Source of the DNA: Polytrichum commune
Lineage: Eukaryota > Streptophyta > Polytrichopsida > Polytrichales > Polytrichaceae
Direction of reading: 5' to 3'
Length of the DNA: 64,000 nt
NCBI GenBank assembly: GCA_950295325.1
Contig: OX485806.1
Span: 42,284,001 to 42,348,000 of the forward strand
Of the stretch, positions 43,835-56,045 are shown one piece after another; positions within the stretch are counted from its first letter, which is position 1; each line of letters opens with the position of its first letter. The notes beneath the pieces were generated by a model. It saw nothing but the letters and a program-made list of their open reading frames with translations, had not been told where the DNA came from and searched no databases. Made by a program: the position numbers and the translations under genes.

Positions 43835-45341
43835 TGTGAGGCCAAACCGCCCACCCTTAAGCGTCCTAGTCCGGGTGAGGGAATGGATCTCACATTCGTG
43901 TTCCCATGACTCCATCTTACCAACCTCGTGAGAATCCATCACATTTCCCATCAAATCTTGCACACCAATTTATTCCATAATGAGATTATAAGCATTAAAA
44001 AATGCTCTACCTTATCTATCCCCTTCTCTCTACACTAACTTACACACCAACTTCACTCATTACAAAAAGTTCATCCCTAGACCACCCTCTAATGATGGAG
44101 CAATACCCCCATTAAGTCCTTGGCCCTACCCGGTCCGTAACCGGCTCGTGCCCGGTATTCTACCCGGTGCAATGACCTTCTCATACCCGGTCTTCCCTCA
44201 GGGCATCAGTCCTTACCCCGTAGCAGCAACTATTTGCATTTCAGTCCGAGCTCCTGGATTCAGTCCGAGCTCCTTACCCATTAACAGCAACTACTTGCAT
44301 TTCAGTCTGAGCACCTGGATTCAGTCCGAGCTCCCCAGCATCTGCAACTACTTGCATTTCAGTCCGAGCTCCTGGATTCAATTCGAGCTCCCCAGCAGCT
44401 GCAACTACTTACATTTCAGTCCGAGCTCCTCAGCAACTGCAACTACTAGCATTTCAGTCCGAGCTCCTGGATTCAGTCCGAGCTCCCCAACAACTGCAAC
44501 TACTTGCATTTCAGACCGAGCTCCTGGATTCAATCCGAGCTCCCCAGCAACTGCAACTACTTGCATTTCAGTCCGAGCTCCTGGATTCAGTCCGAGCTCC
44601 TCAGTAGCTGCAACTACTTGCATTTCAGTCCGATCTCCAGGATTCATTCCGAGCTCCTCAGCAGCTACAACTATTTGCATTTCAGTCCGAGCTCCAAGAT
44701 TCAGTCCGAGCTCCCCAGCAGCTGCAACTACTTGCATTTCAGTCCGAGCTCCTTAGCCCTTCTTAATATGGTCGTCCCCTACCTAAATTCCACTAAGTTC
44801 CCCTACTTACTTCCCCTCCTAATTTCACTAATTCCACTAAGTCCCCCTACTTACTTCCCCTCCTAATTTCACTAATTCCACTAAGTCCCCCTACTTAATT
44901 CCCACATTTTTTTCCAACCTCTAAGAGCTGAACCTCCTAGAGAAGAGAGAGAGAGAGAGGAGAGGAGGAAGAAGAGAGGAAGAGAGAAGGAAAGAGAGGG
45001 GAGGGCACCCAAGACCACAAATCCCCTCAACCTTCACCTACTTAGTAGGACCTTATCCTATCCACTAAACCCTCACCCCTAAACCAACATAAACGTGTTC
45101 TAAATCAAACATTTAAATCAAAAGCACTTCTCCTTGCTTCACCAAAAACTACTCACTCAACCAAAACACTTCCTAATGTCACTAAGCTTCTACTTAACCA
45201 CACAAAATAGGCTTAAGGCCTAAAACATAAACCACACCAAACCTCACTCTTTTTATACTTTTGATTGTTTCAATAACACTTCAATTGCAATTCTAAATGA
45301 ATTCTAAACATAAAACACATATGAGCACTCATTTTGGGCTC
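43835..45341 (-). mobile_element. Family A LTR inserted next to the hAT terminal repeat
   Basis: Starts TGTGAGGCCAAACCGCCCAC with the AGTCCGGGTGAGG block, and ends near CACTCATTTTGGGCTC (45341). The last bases (ACA) and a clear target duplication are missing. It begins immediately at the inner edge of the terminal repeat (CTAGCCCCCGT). It holds a 57-bp minisatellite (44222-44755) and a hairpin at 43991-44006. Confidence 0.78.
44222..44755. repeat. 57-bp minisatellite in the LTR
   Basis: About nine units of the form TTTCAGTCCGAGCTCC, TGGATTCAGTCCGAGCTCCC, AGCAGCTGCAACTACTTGCA. One unit is shortened. Long open frames on both strands here are a by-product of the repeat, not genes. Confidence 0.95.
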
Positions 45342-46546
45342 CTTTGATCCTCCACTTGCCATGTTAAAAAATTTAGCACATCCTTCGAGTACCCCGTTAC
45401 CCGCGCTCACACAGAGGCGAGTTGACTGGGCGCGTCAGAAGGAATGTGCCAAAAAAACGGCCACCCTAAATACACCCACAAAACACGTGAATAATACTGT
45501 TTGTGAAAAAAAAAGTCCCCATAAAGGGACCCCACACTCCCCTGAGCACCCCGCTGGCACGCGCTCTTTGTCAGAGGAGGGCCGTCCGGGCGCCCACAAG
45601 GAATGGAATGGGGTATAACAAGTGGTCCCTTCCACTTATATACCCCATCCGCCTCCCCTCCCCCGTACCCGTCCCCCCCCCTCCCCCCCCGTCCGCTCCC
45701 CCTCTGCCACATGTCCCGACTAAAAGTAGGTGGCTGATAAAAATATTTATCTCATCTATTTATGACCGATTGAAAATAGGCATATATTTTCATCTATTTA
45801 CGAGCCGATTCAAAAGTGGGGTTGGATACGAATGGAATGGAATTCCACACATTTGGATATTAGGACTGTCATTTGTTTAAGACACATTTGTATATGAGTT
45901 ATACATACAAATGGAATTCAACACATTATTATGGATTCGATTTCCATTCGTTTAGGAGCAGGGTTTAGGGTGTTGGATATAAATGGAATTCACCACATTA
46001 TCTTGAGACCTTAAACTATTTGTTGGAATACTAGTGTGTTGATGGAATTAGTATATATAAACATGTCCAAAATTTAAAAAATGAAGACCTACTTACCCTT
46101 CAAAAAAATAGATGAATTTTTCTATCCTTCATGTTTCTCCAAACAAACATCACTACATTCCAATTGATGTTTTCAACTGGAATATTTGCACATAAAATGA
46201 AAAACTTCAAACTAGTACATAGATGACTTTTGATTAGGTTTTGTTTGTAAAAATCCCTCTCACATATTACTGTGCATGACACAAAAAGGTAGGTTGAATC
46301 TCCTTGACCGCGAAGCCTATTATTTCTTGTTAAAAATAAAACTCAAATCCTTCATCCAAAGTCATAGAAGTATGCAATAATAAACGGTTGGTTGAATTTC
46401 AAAATTAAAGAAAACTAAAAAATCATAAAGTTGGTACAACATATTATACAAGTACTAACTTTATTACTGCGACGACGATACAAATGCCCTTTGAAAATCA
46501 TATACATGAACAAACCATGCATAATCTAATATTCCACTTCATTCCA
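45342..46546. other. Interior of the hAT region, C-rich tract, no gene
   Basis: A C-rich tract at about 45655-45710 (CCCCCCCCGTCCGC type) resembles those at 55950-56050 (inverted) and 58362-58445. The rest is AT-rich, with three related AATGGAATTCMACACATT blocks at 45836-46000. Near 46455, CTAACTTTATTACTGCGACG resembles the sequence past the hAT gene's 3' end near 49497. Confidence 0.45.
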
Positions 46547-47125
46547 TCAACTTGACTTCCGTGGCTTCCGTCGAAGGTCCGTTCTTGGCCGAACAAGATC
46601 CGGCCGAAGTAAATCAACATAACTTATCGTTCGGTCTTTCATCCGTTCCTTCAACGGTAGTCGATGAGGCGATAATCCTCTCATCTTCATACGAAAAGGC
46701 AAAGTTCTTGAAGATTCCCCCGCTACCTTGAGTTCTTCAATGTCGATTAAATTGTCATCCACATCCACATCCCCGGGCTTCCGTTCCATATGCGCATTCA
46801 AATCAACCACATCATTTGGATCTCCACCCACGCAGTTTGTTAGGTCCTTCTCCACCGCATCGATCTCCAATTTGTCCGCATTTCGTCGTTCGTCTTCTTT
46901 CACCCTCAACTTCCATGCTTGTGTAAATTGTGAGAAGGGGGTCATGACATACTCATCACGAAATCGATCTCTAGCACTTCTCTCATTTCTTTCACGCTCA
47001 GGTGATGGATTGAATGGAATATAAGAATCCCCTAAATTCACGCACTCCTGATCCCATCCAAGACCCTCAAACATGTCTCTCTTTTCTCCCATCCTATCCA
47101 TATTACTGTACCTCGTCATATGCAT
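46547..47125 (-). pseudogene. Hypothetical charged protein, 192 residues
   Basis: A complete minus-strand frame of 192 codons. The sequence is rich in Arg, Glu and Asp, with SPERERNERSARDRFRDEYV, a helical stretch (FTQAWKLRVKEDERRNADKL) and a very basic end (RPRTDLRRKPRKSS). No domain is recognised. It diverges from the RING-like gene at 47640, with the 81-bp tandem array between them. The region past its stop resembles that past the hAT transposase, which suggests both belong to the same transposon family. Intactness makes it a possible real gene, but upstream exons may be missing. Confidence 0.5.
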
Positions 47126-47384
47126 GAGTCTAAATGCTCTACTTATATATTGAGCTCAAAGGACTTCATGAAATATACAATAATTGATGTAATCCAAGAT
47201 GTAGAGGATCCAATTCTCGTTGGTGAAATAAAGACAACACAATTAGAACAAAAAAGGTTTGTGAAGTAAAAAATGAAGTTGCATTTTTTGGAAAAGTCGT
47301 TTGACATCCGCATTGGAAACCTCTTTGATACCTCTTTGAAGCTTCTATATTTCATATGTTATCCATTCATTCAACAAATCACAT

Positions 47385-47600
47385 AGTGGTGCTTCAACCT
47401 TAGTGGTTCATATGGTTTCACAACCCACACGCATACGAAGGCCACTTTCATTCAACAAATCATATATATATGCTTCAATCATAGTCGTTCATATGGTTTC
47501 ACAACCCATGTCACGCATGCGAAGGCCACTTTCATTCAACAAATCACATATTGGTGCTTCAAATTTAATGGTTCATATGGTTTCACAACCCTAAACCCTA
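47385..47600. repeat. 81-84 bp tandem array, copy 1
   Basis: Units contain GGTTCATATGGTTTCACAAC, GAAGGCCACTTTCATTCAAC and AAATCACATATTGGTGCTTC. About three units are present. The array ends in CCCTAAACCCTAAACCC, then CAAATCACAAACCAACAA. The same units and the same ending occur at 56285-56620. Confidence 0.9.
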
Positions 47601-47639
47601 AACCCTTTCAAATCACAAACCAACAATAATATTGAATGA

Positions 47640-48972
47640 AATAATGCAAAGAAAGATGGAGGCTTTGCAAAAAGAGGTGGTGCACATGCGGCAACAACTT
47701 CAAGTGATCAATGAAGTTATTGTTGATTACAAAGCGAAGATTGACCTTGACTGGAGGAGCGAAATGCAAGGTTGAAGAAATTTCTGTTGGATGCGATTAT
47801 GGAACGCGACAATATGAGGACAAGCACATTGTTTGCTATGGCAAAGGCCCGTCAATTTAAACCTGAATTTGAGAGCATCCGGAAATAATGGAACCGCAAT
47901 CAAAGAATGTGGAACATGATGCTCACGTGATGGCCAGAAGGTGAGCAGATGTACCATAGTAGGTCGGATGAGAATAGGGAGTGGACATTGCCAAATGGGA
48001 GCATTGATTGGCAGCAAGTGTCCGATGAGGATCACCATTGGGATGTGGAACAAGTGCATGAATATCCATTCCACATGGCTGGTGAAAAGTTATGGCCTAA
48101 TTCAAATGGAATGGTTTCAGACGGATCCGTGTGTGCGATTTGCTAATGTCCATTTGGCTCAGAGGGATGTTTTTAAGTTGGATCATGTAAGGCCCAATTT
48201 CATCCACAATGTCTAATAGGGAATATGATTAAGAAACGCCAGTGTCCTCATTGTAGATCACCCTTCCACCCTCGTTTGTACCTTCAATTTGGCCTTCGGG
48301 ATTACATGCCTGACGTGTGGGTGTTAAAACCTGAGGACTTTCCCTTCGCACTTCAAGAGTTTGATGGGGAGAATGTTGAGTGGAATTGGTTATACAATTG
48401 TGCCAAGGTTCAGCTATGGAACGAGCACAAAAATAGAGCATGGCACGGAGTGCACATCTAATTACGTATGTTGCAGATGAGTTATATCCCAACAAGCCCC
48501 CCGAGCATGGCTTGAAAATATTTTTTTACCAATCTCTTGATTGGCATTGGGATACAACAAGCAGACAATTAAAAAGAGATAATCATCCTCCTTGGTACAA
48601 TGCAGTAAGTCTCCAATCAGTATCGGAGCATGATTTGGAAGAAGATGCAGATGACATGCCTATGGAACGAGATCCGAGACTTGAATTGGAGTTGGAGCAA
48701 GGGTACCACCAGAACAGGCTGCAGTTGAGTGCAATTGATGCACTATTGCATAGAGTTACGGATGATGCGGTTTTGAAATGGCTAAATGGTGGGCCTAGAC
48801 CACGTAATGCCGTTTCATTGTCTCCTAGAAGTCGTCCATATCTCACCCGTGGAGCAGCGCAAAGCATGGAAGGTGCAGGGGAATCATCACGAGCACGACG
48901 AGGACTTCAACAGTACGGCGGTCTTGATCCATCAACTCCAATTGCAATAGATCTCGATTCAGATTCAGATTA
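47640..48972 (+). pseudogene. Coiled-coil and RING-like zinc-finger protein, decayed
   Basis: The N-terminus is a predicted coiled coil (MQRKMEALQKEVVHMRQQLQ). After a frameshift near 47745 it continues LEERNARLKKFLLDAIMERD. Then come YHSRSDENREWTLPN and a zinc-finger region: CAIC, a Gly/Ser-rich stretch, GSCKAQFHPQC and CPHCRSPF (48138-48255), which fits a RING/PHD-type Cys/His pattern. Next are LYLQFGLRDYMPDVWVLK, a frameshift near 48450, and an acidic C-terminus ending in DLDSDSD (48972). In-frame TAA codons at about 48144 and 48168 sit where CAA is plausible; TAA and TGA also occur near 47886 and 47930. I do not recognise the family. RING proteins are usually ubiquitin ligases, but that role is unsupported here. 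Confidence 0.55.
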
Positions 48973-49907
48973 GGAAATTTTGTATGATGTTTAGGAAGTT
49001 GTATAGGAAGGGAGGAAGACTTTGGACATAATGAACATATTTATTGTTCAAATAATATGTAATATGAAGAGGATTTACCGGCAAGTTGTCACTTCTAAGT
49101 GATTAGAATGTGTAAAAGATAGCATATGGATGCCACATGTTCTAGTGTTTTTCGACACTTTTAAAAACTTACTTAAATATTAGTAATTCATATGATAGTC
49201 TAACCAAAAGTACTATTAATTACATAGTCAATATTAAAACCACATAACGATATAATTATATAAAACACATAGAAATGTTCCCAAAAAGTGGAAGTCACCA
49301 ACGAAGCATGTACAATCGAGCAATAGGGGGCTTGCAATATTTATAAAAGCATTTGCTTTAAGAAGCTCAAGAAATAAAAATAAACTCCATGCACAGTAAT
49401 ATTATACTAATAATGGCATAACATTCTGTTGGAAATTAATTGCAACGACAAGTTGACAACCATATGGTATTTTAAAATTTTAAAAACATGCAATAAATAA
49501 CTTTATTACTATAATAAACGATACAACTGCAAAGGTAGCGTTTGCTTTGTGGTCTAAATATCTTACCGAAGGCCCTAATGTTGTATCAATTTTGACGTAA
49601 GTAAAAAAAATTACGGGAGTACGTATAAGCACCGAACGACCACATTTGTGCAAAACCATTACGTTCGAATCCGTACGGTGGGATCATTTGCTTCGACACA
49701 CCTTAGGTCCTCTTCAGACTCGTCTGTGCTGAAATCATCATTTGTTTGGGGAGTCGCGCTCCGAAGGTGCAACTCTCGGTCAAGTTGTGAGATAATTATC
49801 TTCTTGGCGGGCCGGGAGCCCTCTACATCCTGTATGTCATTTTCATCTAGATGTGGTCTACCCTCATCTTCATTGTAGTCTTCTACAATAAACGGAAGCG
49901 ATCTTCC
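48973..49907. other. Spacer between the RING-like gene and the hAT gene's 3' end
   Basis: AT-rich sequence with no gene. It should hold the 3' ends of both converging genes. Confidence 0.45.
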
Positions 49908-52313
49908 CTAATACCTCTTCCTAGTACATTTGATACCTCTCATAGTTTTCAGGCGCCCTCCACCCGTACCAGGACTTGAATGCACTTCATCTCTACTTCC
50001 ATCTATAATTGCATCCCCCACTGTACTTCCACCTCCAACTCCGAGACCACCTCTTCCATCGGATTGACTGTGTGGAAGCGAAACTGATGCGGGTGGAATT
50101 GCAATTGGTATGTTCTCAACAACATGTCGATGAACAGATGGACGGCGTGGCGCCTCTATAGCAACATTTCTTGAAATATTGTGTATAGCAACCAAAGTAG
50201 CACCCACAGCAATTGCACGTAAAACACCCAATCAAGAAGTATTGGCAATACTTCGAGTGAGAGGACGATGTTGACGTTGTACATGCACTTGCACCGTAGA
50301 GGTGGATGCAATTTCTTGAAGAGCACGAAATCGAGTTATAGGCATTTCAGCAACATTGGGCGTTTGAACTTCTATACGATGGTTGGATATGAGGGAGGCT
50401 TCCATGGATTCAGAATGTACTATGGCTGGAAGTGGATCCTGTTGAACATGCGTTGGCTCATTTGCGGGTAGTACATTGTCACCTCCACCAAAAGAAAGAT
50501 AATCGCTATGAGGTTGCAAGGAATCTACTTCAATTCCTACATTCTCTGTTGCCCCCATAACAACATTATGGTCAGAGGGAAAACCTTATTCAGTATGGAG
50601 GGTTTCAAAAGGTGGTCCTCCAATAGACCCCTCATGATCGTCATGCATTCCGTCGTTATGATGGGGGACATCCGTTTCATCAAAATCAAACACCCCAAGG
50701 TTTCCATCACTACCATTGCCATCATCATCTTCTGAATTATGATTCTCTGAATCGAGATCATCCAAATCAAAGTCAATGTCATCAACATTGTTGTCATCAT
50801 CATTTCCGGCCCTATCATTTGGATCCACGTCATCTTCGTTGTCATCTTCTTTGTCAAGGTCATCGTCAGAATGGACCTCATTCAATTCGTACCATTGCGC
50901 AGGTTTTGGGCCCCTCCGATGTCAAATGAGCCTACTATTGGTATATATGTAGACGAGGTCCTCAACACGACTATGCTTCAAGCGATTGCGACTCTTGTTG
51001 TGAACATATGAGTACATGCTCCAATTGCGCTCACATGCGGATGCGGAACATACTTGTGCAAGGATATGTCTTGCTATTGTTTGGAGGGCCTTAGCTCCAC
51101 CTCCCATTGCATCCCACCATTCATGGAGAGGTGCGGCATGCACGTTCGGGTCTGTAGAATCAACAAAAGGCCCTCGATTTTCAAGGAAATCTTGGTACTG
51201 GTGGAGGATTTGGACATAAGTGTCCTCATCTGGAGCAAGCCTACGAATAACTTGATTTAGGATTGTACTCGAATTCTCATCCTCATGGAGTGGGGCCCAA
51301 CCACGTAGAAGTGGATTTAACATCGCTCCAGCCCAATGAAGATCATTCAACATCAACCTCCATCTATTTTGAAACATTAGCATAGCATTTGCAGCAAGCT
51401 CAAGGCTTAAACGAAATGGAGGTTTATTGAATCCACGAATATGGGTTTGTAAATCATGCATGACCTTCCAAGCCAATCCCATTGGAGGCGCCTTGCCATC
51501 AAATACACAAAGAGCTTTAACAACCGGGATCACCATATACAAGAAATTTTCACACGTGTTCCAGAATCCATCGGAATGTATAAAACGTCGCACTACAAAG
51601 CCCTTCATGTAAGCGGTGCGAGATCTCCTCCTCAAGTCACGCATTAGAGTAAGCCAATCCTCATCAACCACCATTCTTTCCAAAGCATTGCGTATTTGAA
51701 GAAGACGTTCTATCATGATGAAGTTCGTTGCAAAACGGGTCTCTACAGGTAGGCGGAGTGAGAGATTTGGTGATAACCTCCGGAATATAGCTTGATAAGC
51801 ATGATGGTTTTTAACAAAAACACAAATATGGCACGCTTTTTTTACCAACTTTTTCACCCATTCCTCCTTCCCCCAATCTTCTAAGAGGAGATCTAGGCAA
51901 TGCGCAGCACATCCTTGAGAATATAGATCGGGATTTGCTCGAATCAAGTCGCGAGCAGCGGAGGCCATAACTGGGGCATTGTCGGTGCAAACTTGGACCA
52001 CATTATGTCGACCAACCTTTTCCACAAATGGTTGAATTTGAGCAGCAACGTAGACATGATCCTTGTGATTTCCCGTAGTATCAATGGTACCCAAGAGAAC
52101 GTCTCCCTTTGTGCCACATTGAAGAACGTTTAGGAGAGGTCGGTTTTGCACGTTGTCCCATCCATCACAACATATTGTAACGCCATATTTGTCAATGGAA
52201 TTCCCCAGCTTCTCCTTCACTTGCCTATCTAGATCAACTTTTTTAGCAGTTAACAACTTCGTACGGATTGCATTGTACGATGGTGGTGTGTAGGCTGGCA
52301 TTCGATGGCGAGC
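49908..52313 (-). pseudogene. hAT transposase, catalytic and C-terminal part
   Basis: hAT transposases move DNA using an RNase H-like DDE core with an all-helical insertion. Downstream of the inserted element the frame reads TARHRMPAYTPPSYNAIRTK, then the first catalytic Asp block (GVTICCDGWDNVQNRPLLNV), the second (VVQVCTDNAPVMASAARDLI), and AAHCLDLLLEDWGK. The C-terminal dimerisation block, with the catalytic Glu region, is LAQVCSASACERNWSMYSYV followed by KSRNRLKHSRVEDLVYIYTN. TGA (50922), TAA (50586) and TGA (50232) then interrupt one continuous frame. That frame goes on as a long Asp-rich tail (DDNNVDDIDFDLDDLDS) and a low-complexity end to 49908. The tail of over 300 residues is long for the family. 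Confidence 0.93.
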
Positions 52314-52318
52314 AGTTT

Positions 52319-55157
52319 GTGAACCCTTTGAGTGGTCCACCACTCTGCGGGATCACCTTTAGTTAGAATGTTAGCATTAAAAGTTAGAATTGATAGGGAA
52401 TTTAGGAAAAATTAGTTCATTTAGCATTTAGCCTAGAAGAAGGAAGGTTAAAATGAAACTAAGTAGTGCTAGAAGATAGCAAAGTAGAAAAAATGTGCTA
52501 GCTAGTAAAAACAACTAGCTAAGCAAATATTAGTAGATGCTAGTTATTAAGCAAATATTAGTAGATGCTAGCTAAGCAAGTGTTAGTTTATTAGTTAGTG
52601 TGAGGCACACAAGACTATTGGAGGTGTTTTACGTAAGAAGATAAAATCGGCGTGAAGAATTTTGAAGACAAAAAAGAAAGAGAGCAAGGGGGATACTTGC
52701 CCACTTGCCCCCTTGCCAACTCGATGGCGGAAAAATTAGAAAGATTTCTAAAGGTTTTTTGTCGGAGCCACCTCGGCGAGAGGGTGGCAACCTCAACCGG
52801 AAAAACCCCCGAGCCAAAATTTCGGGAAAGGGTTTGAAAAATGGATCCGGTGGAGGAGGGGTCCAACCCTTTTGTGAGAGGGTTTAAAAACCCCTCCTTC
52901 CACCTTGTAGCTCTCTTTCTTTCTCTAGTTTTTGGGCGAAGCCCTGCTTCAATGTAGTTAGGAAAAAATCCTTTAGCATGTATTCTCAATGGTCTAGAAG
53001 AAAGGCTTGAGAACCTCCTCTACTCTCTCTCTCCTAGTTAGGTTGTGTGTTTATTAACACACCAACAAAATTATTCCTTCTTTTGTAGAGGTAGGTTGGA
53101 TGGTAGAGTTTTGAGTAGAGGCATTATAGACCTCATCTGCCAATGCCCTGAAGGCTTAGTTCAAAAGCTAGAACAAGATACTTATCATTTTTCTCTTAGA
53201 GAGATTTCATATAGCTATCCATAGCCGTTTCCCATTTGTGATTTGGTTGAGATGACAATTAGTTATGGATTTTCAAAGATGGAGTAGAAAAACTGGGTGG
53301 TCTTGTGGGTAGCGGCTGCTGGATCAGACCTGCGAGCCCAATAGGAATTTTAATTCCAAGAAATTATATTTTTCCCAAGTAGAACTTTTGTGTAGCTTTC
53401 CAAAATGGCTTAGAACATTTGATTTGAGCATGATTTGAATTAGATATGAATTGTGCAAGATGGGACACATAGTTTGAGAACTTTTGGTTGACTGCTGCAT
53501 TACAGAGGACCTGCTGGGTTCACTTCGGCTTACCTTTCTAATCACATATTTTTATCAAATACATCTTTTTAATATCTCTCCAGGGTCATATAGAACGTTT
53601 GATTTGACTAAGATTTGAATTAGATATGAATTGTTGAAGGCGAGATACATAGTTTAAGCCTTCTTGATTGACTGCTGTGTTACAAGGAGTCCGCTGAATT
53701 TCTATTAGCTTAACCTGCTGATGTCATAATTTTTCTAGTTAGAGCTTGTTCATAGCTTTCCAATGGTATAAGGAAAGCCTAGATCCAAGTAGTAAGGAAT
53801 GTGCTATGAATTCTTGAAGTTAGAAGGTAGATAGGTGGGTTGGAAGGGTCGGTTGAATCGACCTCACACTTCCAACCCTCATAACTTTTGCATTTCTTAT
53901 CCGATTAGAGTGATTTTTAGATCATTGGAAAGATAATTTGGTGCACTAAGTATAAATATTATGCTTAGGATTAAATTACAGGGCAGAATAACACTTTATA
54001 TTTTAATTGTTAACTAAGGTACGCTTACTACCAAACTAGTTACAAAGAAGGAGGCAAGGTCGACGCTCGGAAAGTGGAGCAAGGAAGGAGGTAGCGGCTC
54101 GGCCTACATCAAGCCCAAATCAACCGAGGAAAATTGAGGTAAATTAACTAACCTTAAGCCTTCCATTTAGGATCGGAGGGAGCACGGCTAAGGTACGCAT
54201 CTCTAAACCCACTCACCTATCTCGTAAGGTCAAGTGGCTTGACCACTTGACCGCCAAGGGAGTACCCAATTCCATTGTTTTCGGGGCCCTTGGTATGTTT
54301 TGTGGTAGTAGCTTCATTTATTAGCAAGTTTCGTGTGTGGTAAGTCGGATTAATCACCGACACGACCACTCTGAATGTTGTTGGTGGAAAGGTGGGGTTA
54401 ATGACCCGCGAATCCACTATTATGTTGTTGGCCCCATAGATTGGGAGTAATGGCCCCAATTTATGAAGATTGCGCAACATGTTGAACCTACAGGTCGCCC
54501 GTCACCCTGGTCCCATTGAGTTGCATTTCGTGGTCTATCCAGTGTAAACACATTTAACAATCAAAACATACAAAATAAATCGTAAACCCTTGTTGGCAAG
54601 AGACCCGAGGTAAGGGGTGATGCCTAATATGTTAATGTAGTAAGTTAGGACGTGCAAACAAAAGTAAGTAATTAAGAAGGAATTTGTGTGAAGGGTGGGA
54701 CTTAGGCCAAGTTCCCCCGCTTAGAAAACTAAATAAAACTAAATAAAGAAATAGGAAGAATTGAATGGTCCATCAAATTGTCGTTATTCCGTTCGTTGAG
54801 TTAGGGTGGTATGAGTCACACCCGGTTGGGTGTATCAGAACCATCCCAATTCACAAATTAGGATTGCCTTGGTTTCAAGGCTGGTGCGTCTGCGCGTAGA
54901 ATAGGTTGTAGGTTAAGGTTAGAACTAGATATGAAATTGGTTAGTGGAGTTTAAAGCCACACTAGTAAAAAACTAAGGCCTAACCTCCGGAGGTACTACG
55001 ACGCATATTTAATCTCCCTTAAAAATCTAACTACTCACGTTATACACCTATCATCCGGGTTCGGCTTGGGCGCCTGCAAATGCAGGCCACCTTCACCGAA
55101 GGGCTTGTGTGATACTTTTAGGCTCCCTCGAAAGGGGGTGGCCCAAAAGTACCACAC
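52319..55157 (-). mobile_element. 2839-bp non-coding element X, copy 2 (inverted)
   Basis: Near-identical inverted copy of 21789-24627 with the same length. It is inserted in the hAT transposase with AGTTT on both sides (52314-52318 and 55158-55162), an exact 5-bp duplication; an AAACTG 6-bp reading is also possible. Removing the element and one duplicate restores an uninterrupted transposase frame (FVHVVRET joined to ARHRMPAYTPPSYN), which defines the insertion precisely. Differences from copy 1 include single-base changes near 52363, 52450, 52908 and 52925. Confidence 0.95.
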
Positions 55158-55162
55158 AGTTT

Positions 55163-55700
55163 CACGCACAACATGAACAAATGCAGGATGTCTCACAATG
55201 TTGAAAGGAATGTTAGCTTCATAAAAAACCGTTGCCCATGCTCTATCAAGGAGTTGTCTTGTTGACACATTGAACCCCTCCGTTATGTTGAGTTGACGTA
55301 ATTCACGAGGAGGTGTGCCATGTGCCACAACACCAGAATGCTGTGTGGATTGGGACATAAGCAAAGGCTCTGTTTCACTATCTACAGAGTCCGCTATAAT
55401 AGGCTCCAGAGGTACATCATCTCGCACCGGAGGGTCCTCATTTACAATGCCTACATGTAAGGGCACAACGCCTCCGCAATGTTCAAACAAGACCCTAATA
55501 TGCGGAGGTACCATCCTACATGTGGAAACATCACTAGGACCCCCTAAAGGAGGTCTATAACCAAGGTGTGCCAACATTCTATTTCCTCGGTAAGATATGA
55601 CGAACGAGCAAAACCTACATTTAACATGTCTTTATGATTTACCGGGAACCATCCCCTTATCCTGGTACCAATGATCCCATGCATCATTTCGGCGTGGCAT
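55163..55700 (-). pseudogene. hAT transposase, N-terminal part with BED zinc finger
   Basis: The frame starts at an ATG at 55700 (MPRRNDAWDHWYQDKGMVPG). It continues through a TAA (55632-55634) to HVKCRFCSFVISYRGNRMLA and HLGYRPP, the C-x2-C...H layout of a BED-type DNA-binding finger. Then comes LLDRAWATVFYEANIPFNIV followed by RHPAFVHVVRET, the standard block just before the catalytic domain of plant hAT proteins. The frame runs straight into the 3' part (49908-52313) once the inserted element is removed, giving a gene of about 980 codons. A TATA-like TTTATAAATT (minus strand) lies about 230 bp upstream near 55935. Minus strand throughout, opposite to the RING-like gene. Confidence 0.88.
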
Positions 55701-56045
55701 GACTTCAACAAAACTTGCAAATATAAACAAGGTAGAGCAAGTAACTTTGATCGCATACTAGGTCCTGTTCAAGAGTGCCACAAGGGCAACCCTAATTCAC
55801 AGTCACTAGAGTGGACAAAGTATCCTCTGCAATTGGGTCTCATGCATTCAATCCTCACTCCTTAGAAGAGAATCAAAAGTCTTGAGACACACTATAACAG
55901 TGGAGGCAAAAATGGCACCTTGAACCCTCAATTTATAAAGGTTGAGCGCAGACGGGGGGGCGGACGGGGCGCGGGGGGGCGGACGGGGGGGGGATGTGGG
56001 AACGGGGCGAAAACAAGGCGGGCCGGATGCAGGAACGGGGGCGGA
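55701..56045. other. hAT 5' flank with G-rich tract
   Basis: Between the transposase start and the right terminal repeat. Positions 55950-56052 are strongly G-rich (GACGGGGGGGCGGACGGGGC type), with potential for G-quadruplex formation on the plus strand. It may hold the promoter of the minus-strand gene. Confidence 0.5.

Noticed and set aside
44148..44866. Long overlapping open frames on both strands with repeated SSWIQSELPSSC-like peptides
   Set aside because: They are the translation of a 57-bp minisatellite, a multiple of three, inside an LTR; all frames stay open for that reason alone.
47385..47600. Possible CRISPR array from evenly spaced repeats
   Set aside because: Units are contiguous 81-84 bp tandem copies without unique spacers, in a eukaryotic setting without cas genes.
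47588..47607. Telomere repeat CCCTAAA
   Set aside because: Only about two to three units at the end of a minisatellite, and repeated in the same context at 56565; an internal telomere-like patch, not a chromosome end.
54217..54480. 87-residue frame also present at 22466-22729
   Set aside because: It is identical because it lies inside both copies of element X; neither codon bias nor a known domain supports it as a gene.
52319..55157. Ordinary spliceosomal intron of the hAT gene
   Set aside because: A near-identical copy interrupts an unrelated transposase with its own target duplication, so it is a mobile insertion; its ends are also not GT...AG at the frame-restoring boundaries.
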